DNA of 39,236 nucleotides from an uncultured Anderseniella sp. (GTDB lineage Bacteria; Pseudomonadota; Alphaproteobacteria; Rhizobiales; Aestuariivirgaceae), in the NCBI GenBank assembly GCA_938039915.1, contig CALHUA010000064.1, positions 1 to 39,236 of the forward strand, read 5' to 3'. The notes under the pieces are model-generated. The model ran no database searches. It was not told where the DNA came from and worked only from the letters and a program-made list of their open reading frames with translations. The position numbers were made by a program, and so were the translations under genes. Positions 21,866 through 31,320 of this stretch are shown in pieces. Every line of letters begins with the position of its first letter. Position 1 is the first letter of the stretch.

Positions 21866-23641
21866 ATGACCTTGCCAGACAGGCGTGACAGCACGAAGAA
21901 GAGAGCGGACCGGCGGGCGGGTCGTTACCTGCATCTGCTTGTGCTGTTAGCCGTCGTCGCGACGGCGGCATTGCTGAACTGGATCGAAACCCGGCACATT
22001 GATCTCGAAGGTGCGGATCAGCAGGTTGAGTTCACCCGTGCATCACAACACCTTGTCAACACGATTTCAGCCATACCAGGAACTGACAAACCATCGGAGA
22101 ACGTCCGCCTAGGCCTGCTGAACACCATAGCCCTTCGTCCTGAAGTCGAGTGTGCGGTACTGTCAACTCCCCACGGCGAAAACCTTGTGGGCGGCAAGGC
22201 GAAAGCGACATGCGGCGAATGGGAAGCCAAGGCGGAAACGGCCGTCGCACAGCACAACGGGTACACCCTGAAAGTCTACCACACCCGGACACTGCTTGAA
22301 CGCTCACATGAAATATTTCTGAGAATAACGCTGGTCGCATTGTTGTGCGGTTTGTCACTGGCGATAATTTTCAATGGCCTGTTCCAGGATTTGCATATCA
22401 AGCGCGAGCTGCTTGCCACGTTCAGAGCTCAAAGAAAGGCACAGCGCGCCCGTGCGATTGCAGAACAGGTAGCAGTTGAAGCTGAAGCCCACAGCGATGC
22501 AAAGAGCAATTTCCTGGCGACAATGAGCCATGAAATTCGCACACCGCTCAACGGTATTGTCGGCATGGCAAACTTGTTGTCGGATAGTCTGAACGATGAA
22601 ACCAAGCGCGGTTACGCCCAGATGATACGCACATCCGGCCACGCATTGCTGGACATTCTCAACGATTCACTGGACCTGTCAAAGATCGACGCCGGCAAAC
22701 TGACCATGCGGCCTGAAACCTGTGATCTGAAACATTCAATCTCGGAAGCAATTGATCTGTTCAATGCCAGGGCCCGCGAAAAAGGCATCGATCTGGTATG
22801 TGCTCTGGACGACAGTCTGCCTGAACTGGTGACTGTCGACCCAATGCGGCTGCGGCAATTGCTGACCAATCTCATATCCAACGCAATCAAGTTCACCGAG
22901 CAAGGCGGCGTCGTGCTGAACGCAAGCGCCGTGCAAAGTACTACAGAACCTGGCCACACTCACATTCGTATTGAAGTAACTGATACAGGCATTGGTATCG
23001 GCAGCGACAGTATTGCTGAAATTTTCGATCGATTTTCACAAGCAAGCCAACCGTCGCATGTGCAGGTTCAGGGTACCGGTCTTGGTCTCGCCATCTGCCG
23101 CGAGATCGCCCATCTCATGCAAGGCAGTATCGATGTCACCAGCAAACTGGGCGAAGGAACGACATTTACCGTCGACCTTTGCTTACCCGTCGCGGCCCAA
23201 GCCCCGGTCGGCAAGGCCCCAGCCAGCCAGAACACCGATCAGGCAGAGAATCGCAGCGCCGCCAATATCATGCTGATCAACAACAATTCCAGCGTCGCCT
23301 ACGAGATAAAGGCGCGGCTGGAACAACGCGGTTACAAGGTGGCTCACGTCGCCAACTACAGCCAGGCGCTGAACGGACTGCGCAAAGGTCACATCGGCCC
23401 GGTCGTTGCCAACCTGGACCAGAACCAGGATGTTTCAGCGGAGGTAACCGCGTTCCTTACTGAAACCAGACAGCGGCATGTAAAGACAATAGGTATTTCC
23501 GACCGGCCGGCCGCCCTGGATCACACATTGACGAACCTGGTTGATGCTCTCGTGGTAACGCCAGGTCCCTGGGATGACCTGATGCGGGAAGTGGCTTTTG
23601 CCAGTATGGAAGTCGAGAACACCGTCTCTGATGCTGCCTAG
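21866..23641 (+). CDS. Membrane-bound hybrid-type histidine kinase with a degenerate receiver domain
   Basis: A 591-residue sensor kinase. Two membrane helices (about residues 21-39 and 150-170) enclose a periplasmic sensor of about 110 residues containing two Cys. A coiled linker leads to the dimerisation domain with the phospho-acceptor His222 in MSHEIRTPLNG, then the ATPase domain with the N box (NLISNAIKF), G1 (DTGIGIG), F (FDRFSQA) and G2 (GTGLGLA). A C-terminal receiver-like fold (about 465-585) has lost its acidic pair (LINNNSS instead of LVDDN), the phospho-Asp (VVANLD aligns Asn at that place) and the conserved Lys (VVTPG), so it should not be phosphorylated. No response regulator is adjacent. 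I prefer the ATG at 21866 with AAGGTG upstream; a TTG at 21839 would add nine residues. Confidence 0.9.
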   Translation: MTLPDRRDSTKKRADRRAGRYLHLLVLLAVVATAALLNWIETRHIDLEGADQQVEFTRASQHLVNTISAIPGTDKPSENVRLGLLNTIALRPEVECAVLSTPHGENLVGGKAKATCGEWEAKAETAVAQHNGYTLKVYHTRTLLERSHEIFLRITLVALLCGLSLAIIFNGLFQDLHIKRELLATFRAQRKAQRARAIAEQVAVEAEAHSDAKSNFLATMSHEIRTPLNGIVGMANLLSDSLNDETKRGYAQMIRTSGHALLDILNDSLDLSKIDAGKLTMRPETCDLKHSISEAIDLFNARAREKGIDLVCALDDSLPELVTVDPMRLRQLLTNLISNAIKFTEQGGVVLNASAVQSTTEPGHTHIRIEVTDTGIGIGSDSIAEIFDRFSQASQPSHVQVQGTGLGLAICREIAHLMQGSIDVTSKLGEGTTFTVDLCLPVAAQAPVGKAPASQNTDQAENRSAANIMLINNNSSVAYEIKARLEQRGYKVAHVANYSQALNGLRKGHIGPVVANLDQNQDVSAEVTAFLTETRQRHVKTIGISDRPAALDHTLTNLVDALVVTPGPWDDLMREVAFASMEVENTVSDAA

Positions 23642-23681
23642 AACGGTCTTACTTTGCTTGCTGGCAGCCGGCTTACCGAAT

Positions 23682-24769
23682 TCAACTGCAGGAACTTGAT
23701 ACCAGGTTTGCTGCCCGCATACCGGCAGCCAGCGCCCCTTCAATCAGGCCTGGACTGACATCAGAAATCTCCGCAACAGAGAAAACAATCCGCCCGTTTG
23801 CATGAGGTTGTCGCAAAACGTCAGGACCGACGTCAGGATGGGGCATTGGCTCTGCAAGATCGCCGGGCGCACAGATAAACCGGTTTGCCGCCCAATCCTC
23901 TACATGAATCTGCGTCGGGTGCGCCGCCATTTCTCCAAAACAGCGCACAAGCTGTGCAATGATTTCGGCATCGAGCCTGTCCTTGTTGGCGGCCCGCATA
24001 TCGTGCGGCCATCCGACAAACCCGAACAGCGCAGCAGGATCATCGTTTTGCCCACTGATGTCATGGGCTTCGACCAGGGGCCCTGCCTGGCTGGCAATGC
24101 GGCCTGACAATCCTTTCTCACGCCAGAAAGCCTTGCGATAAACGATCAGTGCCTTGGCATGGACCGACATCCAGGTTGGCGTAGCCCGCATGGCGTGAGC
24201 CAGGTCATCGGGAAGAGCCGGAGACCAGTTGACGGACGTTTCCGCCACCCGCAACGGCGTCGCGACAACCACCTGTTCAGCGGAGAATTCACGCCCAGCG
24301 GCCTCGACCACGACCCCCTTGTCATTGGCAAGAACAGCGGTAACCGGAAGTCCTGTGTGCAGCACACCTTCAGGCAACATGGCCACCAGCGCATCAATCA
24401 GCGCAGCGGGCCCTCCCGCAATCCGGGCAATGCCGTGCTGACCGGGCAAGGGCTGAAACTGCACCGGCGCCGAAGGCCCGTAATCAAGCGCCGCATTGCC
24501 GGTTTCAAACTGGGCAAATGTAGGCAGGCCGAGCCGTTGCAGCCACTGCACCACAACAGGTTGATAGGGTGGCCACACCCAGGTGGGCCCCAGATCGCCC
24601 AGCACCTCGCCGGTCGCAGCATCACGCAGGGAGCGGATACGCCCGCCGGGATATTCTCCGGCCTCGAGCAAAATGACCGACCGCCCCTGCTCCAGCAACA
24701 ACGTCGTTGCAACAAGGCCAGACAATCCAGCGCCGATGACAATGACATCGGCGCTGCGGCGGTCATCAA

Positions 24770-24773
<4 letters not shown>
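23682..24773 (-). CDS. FAD-dependent amine-oxidase-family oxidoreductase
   Basis: A 363-residue flavoprotein with the monoamine oxidase/NAD(P)-binding Rossmann layout: [15 protein letters not shown] (Gly14, Gly16, Gly19) for the FAD dinucleotide, then [16 protein letters not shown] with the ribose-binding Glu and the GGR flavin motif. The C-terminus carries the second FAD block, here [10 protein letters not shown] followed by [17 protein letters not shown]. At this length it is shorter than eukaryotic amine oxidases and has lost part of the substrate domain, as many bacterial relatives have. Substrate unknown. The start is GTG at 24773, overlapping the end of ettA as GTGA, so it is probably translated with it. 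A TGA at 23682-23684 ends it 40 bp from the end of the histidine kinase gene. Confidence 0.86.
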
Positions 24774-26425
<1,652 letters not shown>

Positions 26426-26529
26426 GGCAGGCTCGTGCCCCTCTTTAGGAAATAGTATGGAATTGGTGAGCGGGTTTTAGCCGATGGGCGCGGTTTACGC
26501 AATCATTCACACACGCTTCACAACAAGAG

Positions 26530-26555
26530 GCCCGGCGCATGAGAATGCACCGGGC
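26530..26555 (-). terminator. Rho-independent terminator downstream of the DUF1508 gene
   Basis: GCCCGG-c-GCAT-gaga-ATGC-a-CCGGGC forms a 10-bp stem with one internal mismatch and a four-base loop. Read on the minus strand, the stem is followed by CTCTTGTTGT, a T-rich tail. It lies 53 bp beyond the DUF1508 stop and separates that gene from ettA. Confidence 0.7.
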
Positions 26556-26608
26556 GTTTCAGTCCGAACTGATCTTCAGATCATGGCTCTGTCGGCAGAG
26601 CCTCAAGT

Positions 26609-26920
26609 TTAGCCCTTGCCGGCCCAGCCATTGGCCATGGCGTTGTTCTCGGCAGACTTCTTGCCCTTGTAGCCTTCGGTGGCGCGGCCAACCTGCTTGC
26701 CATTGGACGCAAAGCAGCGCCAACGGTGCTCGCCCTTCTTGTCCTTGTAGAACTCCCACTTGTCGCCGGCCTTTGTGCCGCGATTGGCATTTGCCTGGCA
26801 GTCCTTCTTGTTCACATAACCTTCCGAGGACGCACCGATGATTTCACCGTTCTTGGCCGTCTTGCGCCAGCGCCACTCACCCTTTTTATCTTCGTAGTAT
26901 TCCGTTTTCACATCAGCCAT
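26609..26920 (-). CDS. DUF1508 (YegP-like) duplicated-domain protein
   Basis: Starting at the ATG at 26920, with GGAGAAGG just upstream, a 103-residue soluble protein built of two similar YegP/DUF1508 repeats: EYYEDKKGEWRWRKTAKNGEIIGASSEGYVNKKDCQANA and then FYKDKKGEHRWRCFASNGKQVGRATEGYKGKKSAENNA. Each has the W-R-W/R-C strand, the N-G turn and the S-E-G-Y helix. The two repeats are a tandem duplication, as in E. coli YegP. The fold is known but function is not. It is followed by a good terminator and is monocistronic; a longer frame to 26962 adds residues without homology. Confidence 0.9.
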   Translation of the reverse strand: MADVKTEYYEDKKGEWRWRKTAKNGEIIGASSEGYVNKKDCQANANRGTKAGDKWEFYKDKKGEHRWRCFASNGKQVGRATEGYKGKKSAENNAMANGWAGKG

Positions 26921-27020
26921 CGCCGACCTTCTCCCAAACCGTTTGGTGTAACAACGCGGCAAGAAGAAATCGATTCGGTTGCGAAGTCACGTAGGGAATC
27001 TCAACGTAAAGATGCAGGTT

Positions 27021-27398
27021 TCACCGGGCTGCAGCCAAATGGCTGGCGGACCTGGCCGCCACTTGTGCCTTAGTTTTGCGCCGGCAGCGTTCCTGCACCA
27101 CATCTGCCAGCATCGCCGTGAACGGCACGAAGTAGAAAATGGCCCTGCTCTTGAGGTCAATTTCGCAGCTAAGGAGCACTGGATGACCAACTCTACTCGT
27201 CCGCACAATGTCGACCAGTAAAAGAACAAAAAGACCAACTACTTCGCACATTCGGTTGTGTTCGAAAAAGCACGCCATATGCCGTGCCATGACCAGTATG
27301 GGAACACCCAACGCCATGATGGCAAACACCACAACCTGGCACACACCGGTCAGGGCGATGACCGCCAATACGACATCGAGCGAGAGCCAGCCACTCAT
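27021..27398 (-). CDS. Uncertain membrane-protein ORF, possibly the 3' part of an interrupted gene
   Basis: The ATG at 27398 opens 125 residues with two or three hydrophobic stretches (LDVVLAVIALTGVCQVVVFAIMALGVPILVMA near the start, VVGLFVLLLVDIVR in the middle, AIFYFVPFTAMLADVV towards the end). Codon use in the first half looks like real coding sequence. No ribosome binding site precedes the ATG. The same frame is also open and plausible upstream as far as about 27550 (for example NYAALNEIFHILVMPDLHGE), but is cut by a TGA at 27408-27410. This could be a small real membrane protein, a gene broken by one nonsense change, or a chance frame. I do not recognise a family. Confidence 0.4.
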   Translation of the reverse strand: MSGWLSLDVVLAVIALTGVCQVVVFAIMALGVPILVMARHMACFFEHNRMCEVVGLFVLLLVDIVRTSRVGHPVLLSCEIDLKSRAIFYFVPFTAMLADVVQERCRRKTKAQVAARSASHLAAAR

Positions 27399-27569
27399 GA
27401 TCAGCTGTCACATGAGCGCGGGGGAAACCATGTACGTGGCGCAAATATCGCCATTTTCACCATGCAGATCGGGCATCACAAGTATGTGGAAAATTTCGTT
27501 CAGCGCCGCATAATTCAGGAAAACACCTCCCGGACGCGCAATGACTGACCGGTTTGGATGAGACTGAAC

Positions 27570-28313
27570 CTACTGGAGCCCAACCGCATCAACAACGCCT
27601 GAGGGGCAGCCCGGGTCGGTCGGTGATGATGCAGCAATAAGATCCGACATGTCGCTGTCCGGTGAGACCGTGCCTGACAGTCCGATGGTCAGTTCCACAA
27701 TCAGGCGTCTCCCCTGATCGTTCTTGCAGGCAATCCGCACGCGATCCCCCGCCCCCGGCCCGAAGCTTGTGTCGAAGGCGGCACGAATCTGCTCACCGGT
27801 CAGTTCATCGCCAATTCGCGCGGCAAACAGTTTCCGAACCTCCGATCCGTTGAGCTTGTCCATAAGGTGCAGTGAATCGGAAAAGTATTCATCGGCGTCC
27901 GTCCCGTCATAGCAGGTCCCATGCTTGATCCATTCATGCTTGTGCAGGCCGGACCGGGTGCCCGGCATGACCTGTTGCAACCTGCGCCATGTGGCTTGAT
28001 CAAGCCGATCCCACGGCAGGTCATGCCAGCGCCGCTTCCTGTCCTTGGTGATGACGCTTTCAGAAACACCGCAATAGGCCTTGCTGCGCGGCTGCGGCCA
28101 CAGTCCGTGCAAGGTGAAGTGCGAGGCGTCGAACCTCTGTGACGTTTGTGAACGGCATTCCGGCAGCCGTGAGCGGCCTTCACAAAATGCCGGCTGCCAG
28201 CTGACTGCCAGCACATACTGCGCCGGCCCTGCCGCCAGTTGCTGGAACCCGAACAGTCCGGCTCCCAGCACCAGCAGCAGCAGAATGAAATTTCTGGAGC
28301 CTGACGACAGCAT
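27570..28313 (-). CDS. Ribonuclease T2 family protein
   Basis: A 247-residue secreted or membrane-tethered RNase T2. The N-terminus has one hydrophobic stretch (FILLLLVLGAGLFGFQQLAAG, residues 9-29) acting as a signal or anchor. The first active-site block is SHFTLHGLWPQ (catalytic His69) and the second is KHEWIKHGTCYDG (His126, Glu127, Lys130, His131). The flanking Cys at CEGR, PECR, YCGV, GTCY and IACKN suit the family disulfides. RNase T2 cleaves RNA to 3'-phosphates through a 2',3'-cyclic intermediate, probably in the periplasm here for nutrient scavenging or defence. It begins three bases after the methyltransferase stop, so the two form an operon on the minus strand. Confidence 0.94.
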   Translation of the reverse strand: MLSSGSRNFILLLLVLGAGLFGFQQLAAGPAQYVLAVSWQPAFCEGRSRLPECRSQTSQRFDASHFTLHGLWPQPRSKAYCGVSESVITKDRKRRWHDLPWDRLDQATWRRLQQVMPGTRSGLHKHEWIKHGTCYDGTDADEYFSDSLHLMDKLNGSEVRKLFAARIGDELTGEQIRAAFDTSFGPGAGDRVRIACKNDQGRRLIVELTIGLSGTVSPDSDMSDLIAASSPTDPGCPSGVVDAVGLQ

Positions 28314-28316
28314 CGC

Positions 28317-28988
28317 TCAGGGCGTCTTGCTGGCTACGAAAACCGCCCAGAAATAATTTCGGTAAACCACATCAACCTTGGTAAAGCCGGCCCGCTGCAG
28401 CCATAGCACCTGATCATCCAGGTCGGCATTGATGTCCATGGCTTCCATGCGGGCCTCGCCGTCTGCAATGTCCTGTTCCAGGGCCCCGGCGGCCAGCGCA
28501 TCCTTTCGCCATAGCCGCCTGTGAATATCCTGCACCGCCTGTGAACACGCCTGTACCTGATCGATATTGACGAACAGGCCACCGGGTTTCAGCGCAGCGC
28601 ATACATTGGCAAACACCTCGCGCTTGGCTTCATGCGGCAAATGGTGAATGACGAAAGAAGAAATGATCCGGTCCCAGCCGGAGCCGAATTCTCCGTTGAT
28701 AATGTCCAGCTGACGAAACGAGAACCGCGGGTCGGAGCCAAATCTGGCGCGCGCCTGCTCCAGCATGGGCGCCGACAAATCAGACAGTTCCACCTGACAG
28801 TCGGGATGGGCATTTATCACCTCCTGCGAGAACCCGCCGGTACCGGCGCCGAGGTCCAGCACCCTGGGACTTTGAACCCCGTCAAGCTCCAGCGCCTCGA
28901 CGGCGGCACCGTAAAGGTCGTCATAGTCCGGTATCAGCGCGTGGCGTGACCGGTCGTAGGTGGCTGCAGCTTTGTCAAATCCCGGCAT
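28317..28988 (-). CDS. Class I SAM-dependent methyltransferase
   Basis: A 223-residue soluble methyltransferase. SAM-binding motif I is RVLDLGAGTGGFS at residues 42-54, followed by the acidic VELSDLSAPMLEQAR ribose contact, FRQLDIING, and the post-I RIISSFVIHHLPHEAKREVF and LKPGGLFVNIDQ blocks. The C-terminal half (QAGFTKVDVVYRNYFWAVFVA style end) is that of Methyltransf_25-type enzymes. Acceptor unknown. I take the ATG at 28988 because GAGG is eight bases upstream; a TTG at 28994 would give two more residues. It is cotranscribed with RNase T2, but a shared pathway is not obvious. The divergent space to the nitroreductase operon holds that operon's operator region. Confidence 0.88.
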   Translation of the reverse strand: MPGFDKAAATYDRSRHALIPDYDDLYGAAVEALELDGVQSPRVLDLGAGTGGFSQEVINAHPDCQVELSDLSAPMLEQARARFGSDPRFSFRQLDIINGEFGSGWDRIISSFVIHHLPHEAKREVFANVCAALKPGGLFVNIDQVQACSQAVQDIHRRLWRKDALAAGALEQDIADGEARMEAMDINADLDDQVLWLQRAGFTKVDVVYRNYFWAVFVASKTP

Positions 28989-29061
28989 GTTCAAATCCTC
29001 ACAGCTTGCTTTGCATCTTTTAACCCCGACCAGCGTCGCTTTTCCACCCTCAAGGGAATAT

Positions 29062-29103
29062 TTGCATTAAGTACGATTTCGTATTATATAGTTCGATATC
29101 GTA
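29062..29103 (+). promoter_or_regulatory. Predicted promoter with two near-palindromic operators 20 bp apart
   Basis: A predicted core promoter, TTGCAT (29062-29067), 17-bp spacer, TATATA (29085-29090), lies ahead of the nitroreductase gene. The 12-bp box TACGATTTCGTA (29072-29083) sits in the spacer and a second, TTCGATATCGTA (29092-29103), sits just after the -10, over the expected start site. Their centres are 20 bp apart, about two DNA turns. The pair lies within a larger inverted repeat whose 11-bp arms, ATTAAGTACGA and TCGTACTTAAT, run from 29066 to 29109. The MarR protein of the same operon is the natural candidate binder, inferred from position. Confidence 0.65.
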
Positions 29104-29123
29104 CTTAATTGAAAGGTGATCCC

Positions 29124-30230
29124 ATGACAATGTCCCGACGCAAGGCAATCAGTCTGATCGGTGGCGGCACAGTTCTCGCCGCCACTGCAGCCACAGCCGG
29201 TTTTCTGACGACCCGCACTCCACACTCAGCCCTGAAACCATGGAAGGCAGCAGGCGATTATTCGGAGCCGAGGAAATTTGCCTTGTCCTACGCCATCCTG
29301 GCGCCCAACCCGCACAACCGGCAGCCATGGATTGTTGATCTGAGACAGGAGGGAAAAATCATCCTGTTGCGTGATCCACAACGCAACCTGCCGATGACCG
29401 ACCCCTATAATCGGCAAATTACAATCGGGCTCGGTTGCTTTCTGGAGCTGATGAGCATAGCCGCAACACAACAGGGCCTGGGCGTGAAGCATGACCTGTT
29501 CCCGCAAGGCGAAGATGGCCCGGTTGCGATTTCAACGTTCACACCGGGAGCGCAACCTGATCCGCTGTTTTCGCAAGTCATGCAGCGACGCTCGTGCAAG
29601 GAACCATTCGAAGACCGGCCCGTTCCTGCTGATCTCGCAACCACGCTTGCAGACTTCGCAACCATCATCGACCAGGCAGATCCCGTCGCGGCACTTCGCA
29701 AGCTGACCTGGGATGCTTTTATGGTCGAAGCCATGACGCCGCACACGATGCGCGAGAGTGTGGACCTGATGCGCTTCGGCAAGGCCGAGATCGACGCCAA
29801 TCCCGACGGAATTGATCTGGGTGGCCCGTTCCTCGAAACCCTGATGCTGGCAGGCCAGCTCACCCGCGAAGATCAGCTGGATCCATCCTCGAACGGCTTC
29901 CAGCAAGGCATCGAGATATACCGCGACATGCTGGCGGCCACGCCTGCTTATGCCGTTCTGACCAGCACGACCAATACCCGCGCCGACCAGATCGATGCCG
30001 GACGCAAATGGCTGCGGCTCAACCTGATGACCACACGTCTGGGCCTGGCGTTACATCCGGTCAGCCAGGCCCTGCAGGAGTATCCGGAAATGGCGGCGCA
30101 CTACAATACGGCGCACGACATGCTGGCTGAACCCGGTCACACTGTTCAAATGCTGGGTCGACTTGGTTTTGGACCGAAGGTACAACAAACACCCCGGTGG
30201 CCACTTGAGACCCGAATAGCGCATGGATGA
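29124..30230 (+). CDS. Tat-exported Acg-type nitroreductase-like protein
   Basis: A 368-residue protein with a twin-Arg leader (MTMSRRKAISLIGGGTVLAA, Arg5-Arg6, then a hydrophobic stretch to about residue 28), so it is probably exported folded with its flavin. The mature part follows the Acg/nitroreductase-like layout: FALSYAILAPNPHNRQPWIVDL near the start (the nitroreductase APSxxNxQPW flavin-binding motif), a helical middle, and RKWLRLNLMTTRLGLALHPVSQ before the end, another FMN-contact block. AAGGTGAT just upstream fixes the ATG at 29124. It may reduce quinones or nitro compounds; physiological substrate unknown. It is first in an operon with a MarR regulator (8-bp overlap) and a LysE-family exporter, and is preceded by a striking double operator. 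Confidence 0.85.
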   Translation: MTMSRRKAISLIGGGTVLAATAATAGFLTTRTPHSALKPWKAAGDYSEPRKFALSYAILAPNPHNRQPWIVDLRQEGKIILLRDPQRNLPMTDPYNRQITIGLGCFLELMSIAATQQGLGVKHDLFPQGEDGPVAISTFTPGAQPDPLFSQVMQRRSCKEPFEDRPVPADLATTLADFATIIDQADPVAALRKLTWDAFMVEAMTPHTMRESVDLMRFGKAEIDANPDGIDLGGPFLETLMLAGQLTREDQLDPSSNGFQQGIEIYRDMLAATPAYAVLTSTTNTRADQIDAGRKWLRLNLMTTRLGLALHPVSQALQEYPEMAAHYNTAHDMLAEPGHTVQMLGRLGFGPKVQQTPRWPLETRIAHG

Positions 30231-30678
30231 CAAGACCAGATCGACCTATTTCACCTTCTTCAACGAGATCGGCATCATCAGTCAGCTCAGCCGCACCATT
30301 CTGGAAAGTCGCCTGCCCGACGGTATGCTGATCTCGCATTTTTCCGTGCTCAATCACCTGATGCGCGTCGGGGATGGTCGCACGCCACAAGATATCTCAA
30401 GGGCATTTCAGGTCCCCAAGACGTCCATGACACATACGCTTGCCGTACTGGAAAAACACAATCTCGTGGAGATGAAGCCCAACCCCAAAGACGGCCGCAG
30501 CAAGAATGTCTGGATCACCGCAAAGGGCCGGGAATTTCGTGATCACGCTATCGCCGGCATGGACCCGGATATAGAGCGGTTGTCCGGATTGTTGGCAGAA
30601 TTTGATGTTGCAACCGTCAGCGAGCAGCTTGCGGGCATTCGCAAAATCATGGATGCTTCGCGCGACGAGAAAGACTGA
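30223..30678 (+). CDS. MarR-family regulator of the nitroreductase-LysE operon
   Basis: A 151-residue MarR protein with a helical dimer start, a winged helix (MLISHFSVLNHLMRVGDGRTPQDISRAFQVPKTSMTHTLAVLEKHNLVEMKPNPKDGRSKNVWITAKG), recognition helix in PKTSMTHTLAVLEK, and a wing in NPKDGRSKNVWI, then a C-terminal helical tail. It starts inside the end of the nitroreductase gene (8 bp overlap) and is followed 21 bp later by the exporter, so its level tracks theirs: a classic self-limiting repressor arrangement. The natural target is the pair of boxes at 29072-29103 ahead of the operon. The ligand that releases it, perhaps the nitroreductase or exporter substrate, is unknown. Confidence 0.88.
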   Translation: MDDKTRSTYFTFFNEIGIISQLSRTILESRLPDGMLISHFSVLNHLMRVGDGRTPQDISRAFQVPKTSMTHTLAVLEKHNLVEMKPNPKDGRSKNVWITAKGREFRDHAIAGMDPDIERLSGLLAEFDVATVSEQLAGIRKIMDASRDEKD

Positions 30679-30699
30679 CGTCCTGATGATCGGATAGAC

Positions 30700-31320
30700 A
30701 TGGAGTTTTTGATCCCCCTGATTACGCTGTGGGCCGCACAGCTGCTGGCGGCCATCAGCCCGGGCCAGTCATTCGTGCTGATCTCCAAGCTTGCCTTGTC
30801 GAACCCGAGACCCGTTGCGCTTTCTGCAGTCATGGGCCTGGGGGCTGGAACCATCATCTGGTCAACGGCAGCGATTGCCGGTCTCGCCATTGTGCTGGAA
30901 CACGCAGCCTGGGCCTACACAGCCTTCAAGATCGCCGGTGGTGTCTATCTGCTGTTTCTGGCCATCATGCTGTGGCGCCATGCTCGAGATCCGGTCGAAC
31001 TGGACCCGGCCCGCCAGAAGCAGGTCAGGCCATGGCCCGCCTTCATGCTGGGCCTTGCCACGCAACTGGCCAACCCGAAGGTAATTGTATTTTTCGGTTC
31101 GATTTTCGTGGCGCTGCTGCCTGCTCACTCGCCTTTGTGGGTCTACGTGGCCGCCGTCTTCATCGTGTTCAGCAACGAGATCGGCTGGTATGCCATCGTC
31201 GCCATGTTGTTTTCCGTGAAAAAATCCCGCAATGCCTATATTGCCGCCAAGACATGGATTGACCGGGCCATGGGCGGTTTTCTCGGCCTGATCGGCGCGC
31301 GGCTTATTGCTGACGCCTAA
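30700..31320 (+). CDS. LysE-family exporter
   Basis: A 206-residue inner-membrane protein with about six hydrophobic segments and the LysE/RhtB pattern: LLAAISPGQSFVLISKLALS at the start (Ser-Pro-Gly in the first helix), GLGAGTIIWSTAAIAGLAIVL, FKIAGGVYLLFLAIMLWRHA, and GLATQLANPKVIVFFGSIF with the Asn-Pro-Lys of the second half. It probably exports an amino acid or related compound. As the last gene of the nitroreductase-MarR operon, it may remove a product or substrate of the nitroreductase. Its TAA overlaps the TAG of the convergent desaturase gene by two bases. It is a different branch from the LysE-family protein at 21048. Confidence 0.9.
   Translation: MEFLIPLITLWAAQLLAAISPGQSFVLISKLALSNPRPVALSAVMGLGAGTIIWSTAAIAGLAIVLEHAAWAYTAFKIAGGVYLLFLAIMLWRHARDPVELDPARQKQVRPWPAFMLGLATQLANPKVIVFFGSIFVALLPAHSPLWVYVAAVFIVFSNEIGWYAIVAMLFSVKKSRNAYIAAKTWIDRAMGGFLGLIGARLIADA

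Noticed and set aside
27208-27548. Two overlapping forward open frames opposite the uncertain membrane ORF
   Set aside because: Hydrophilic, His-rich translations with no domain; they look like antisense readings.
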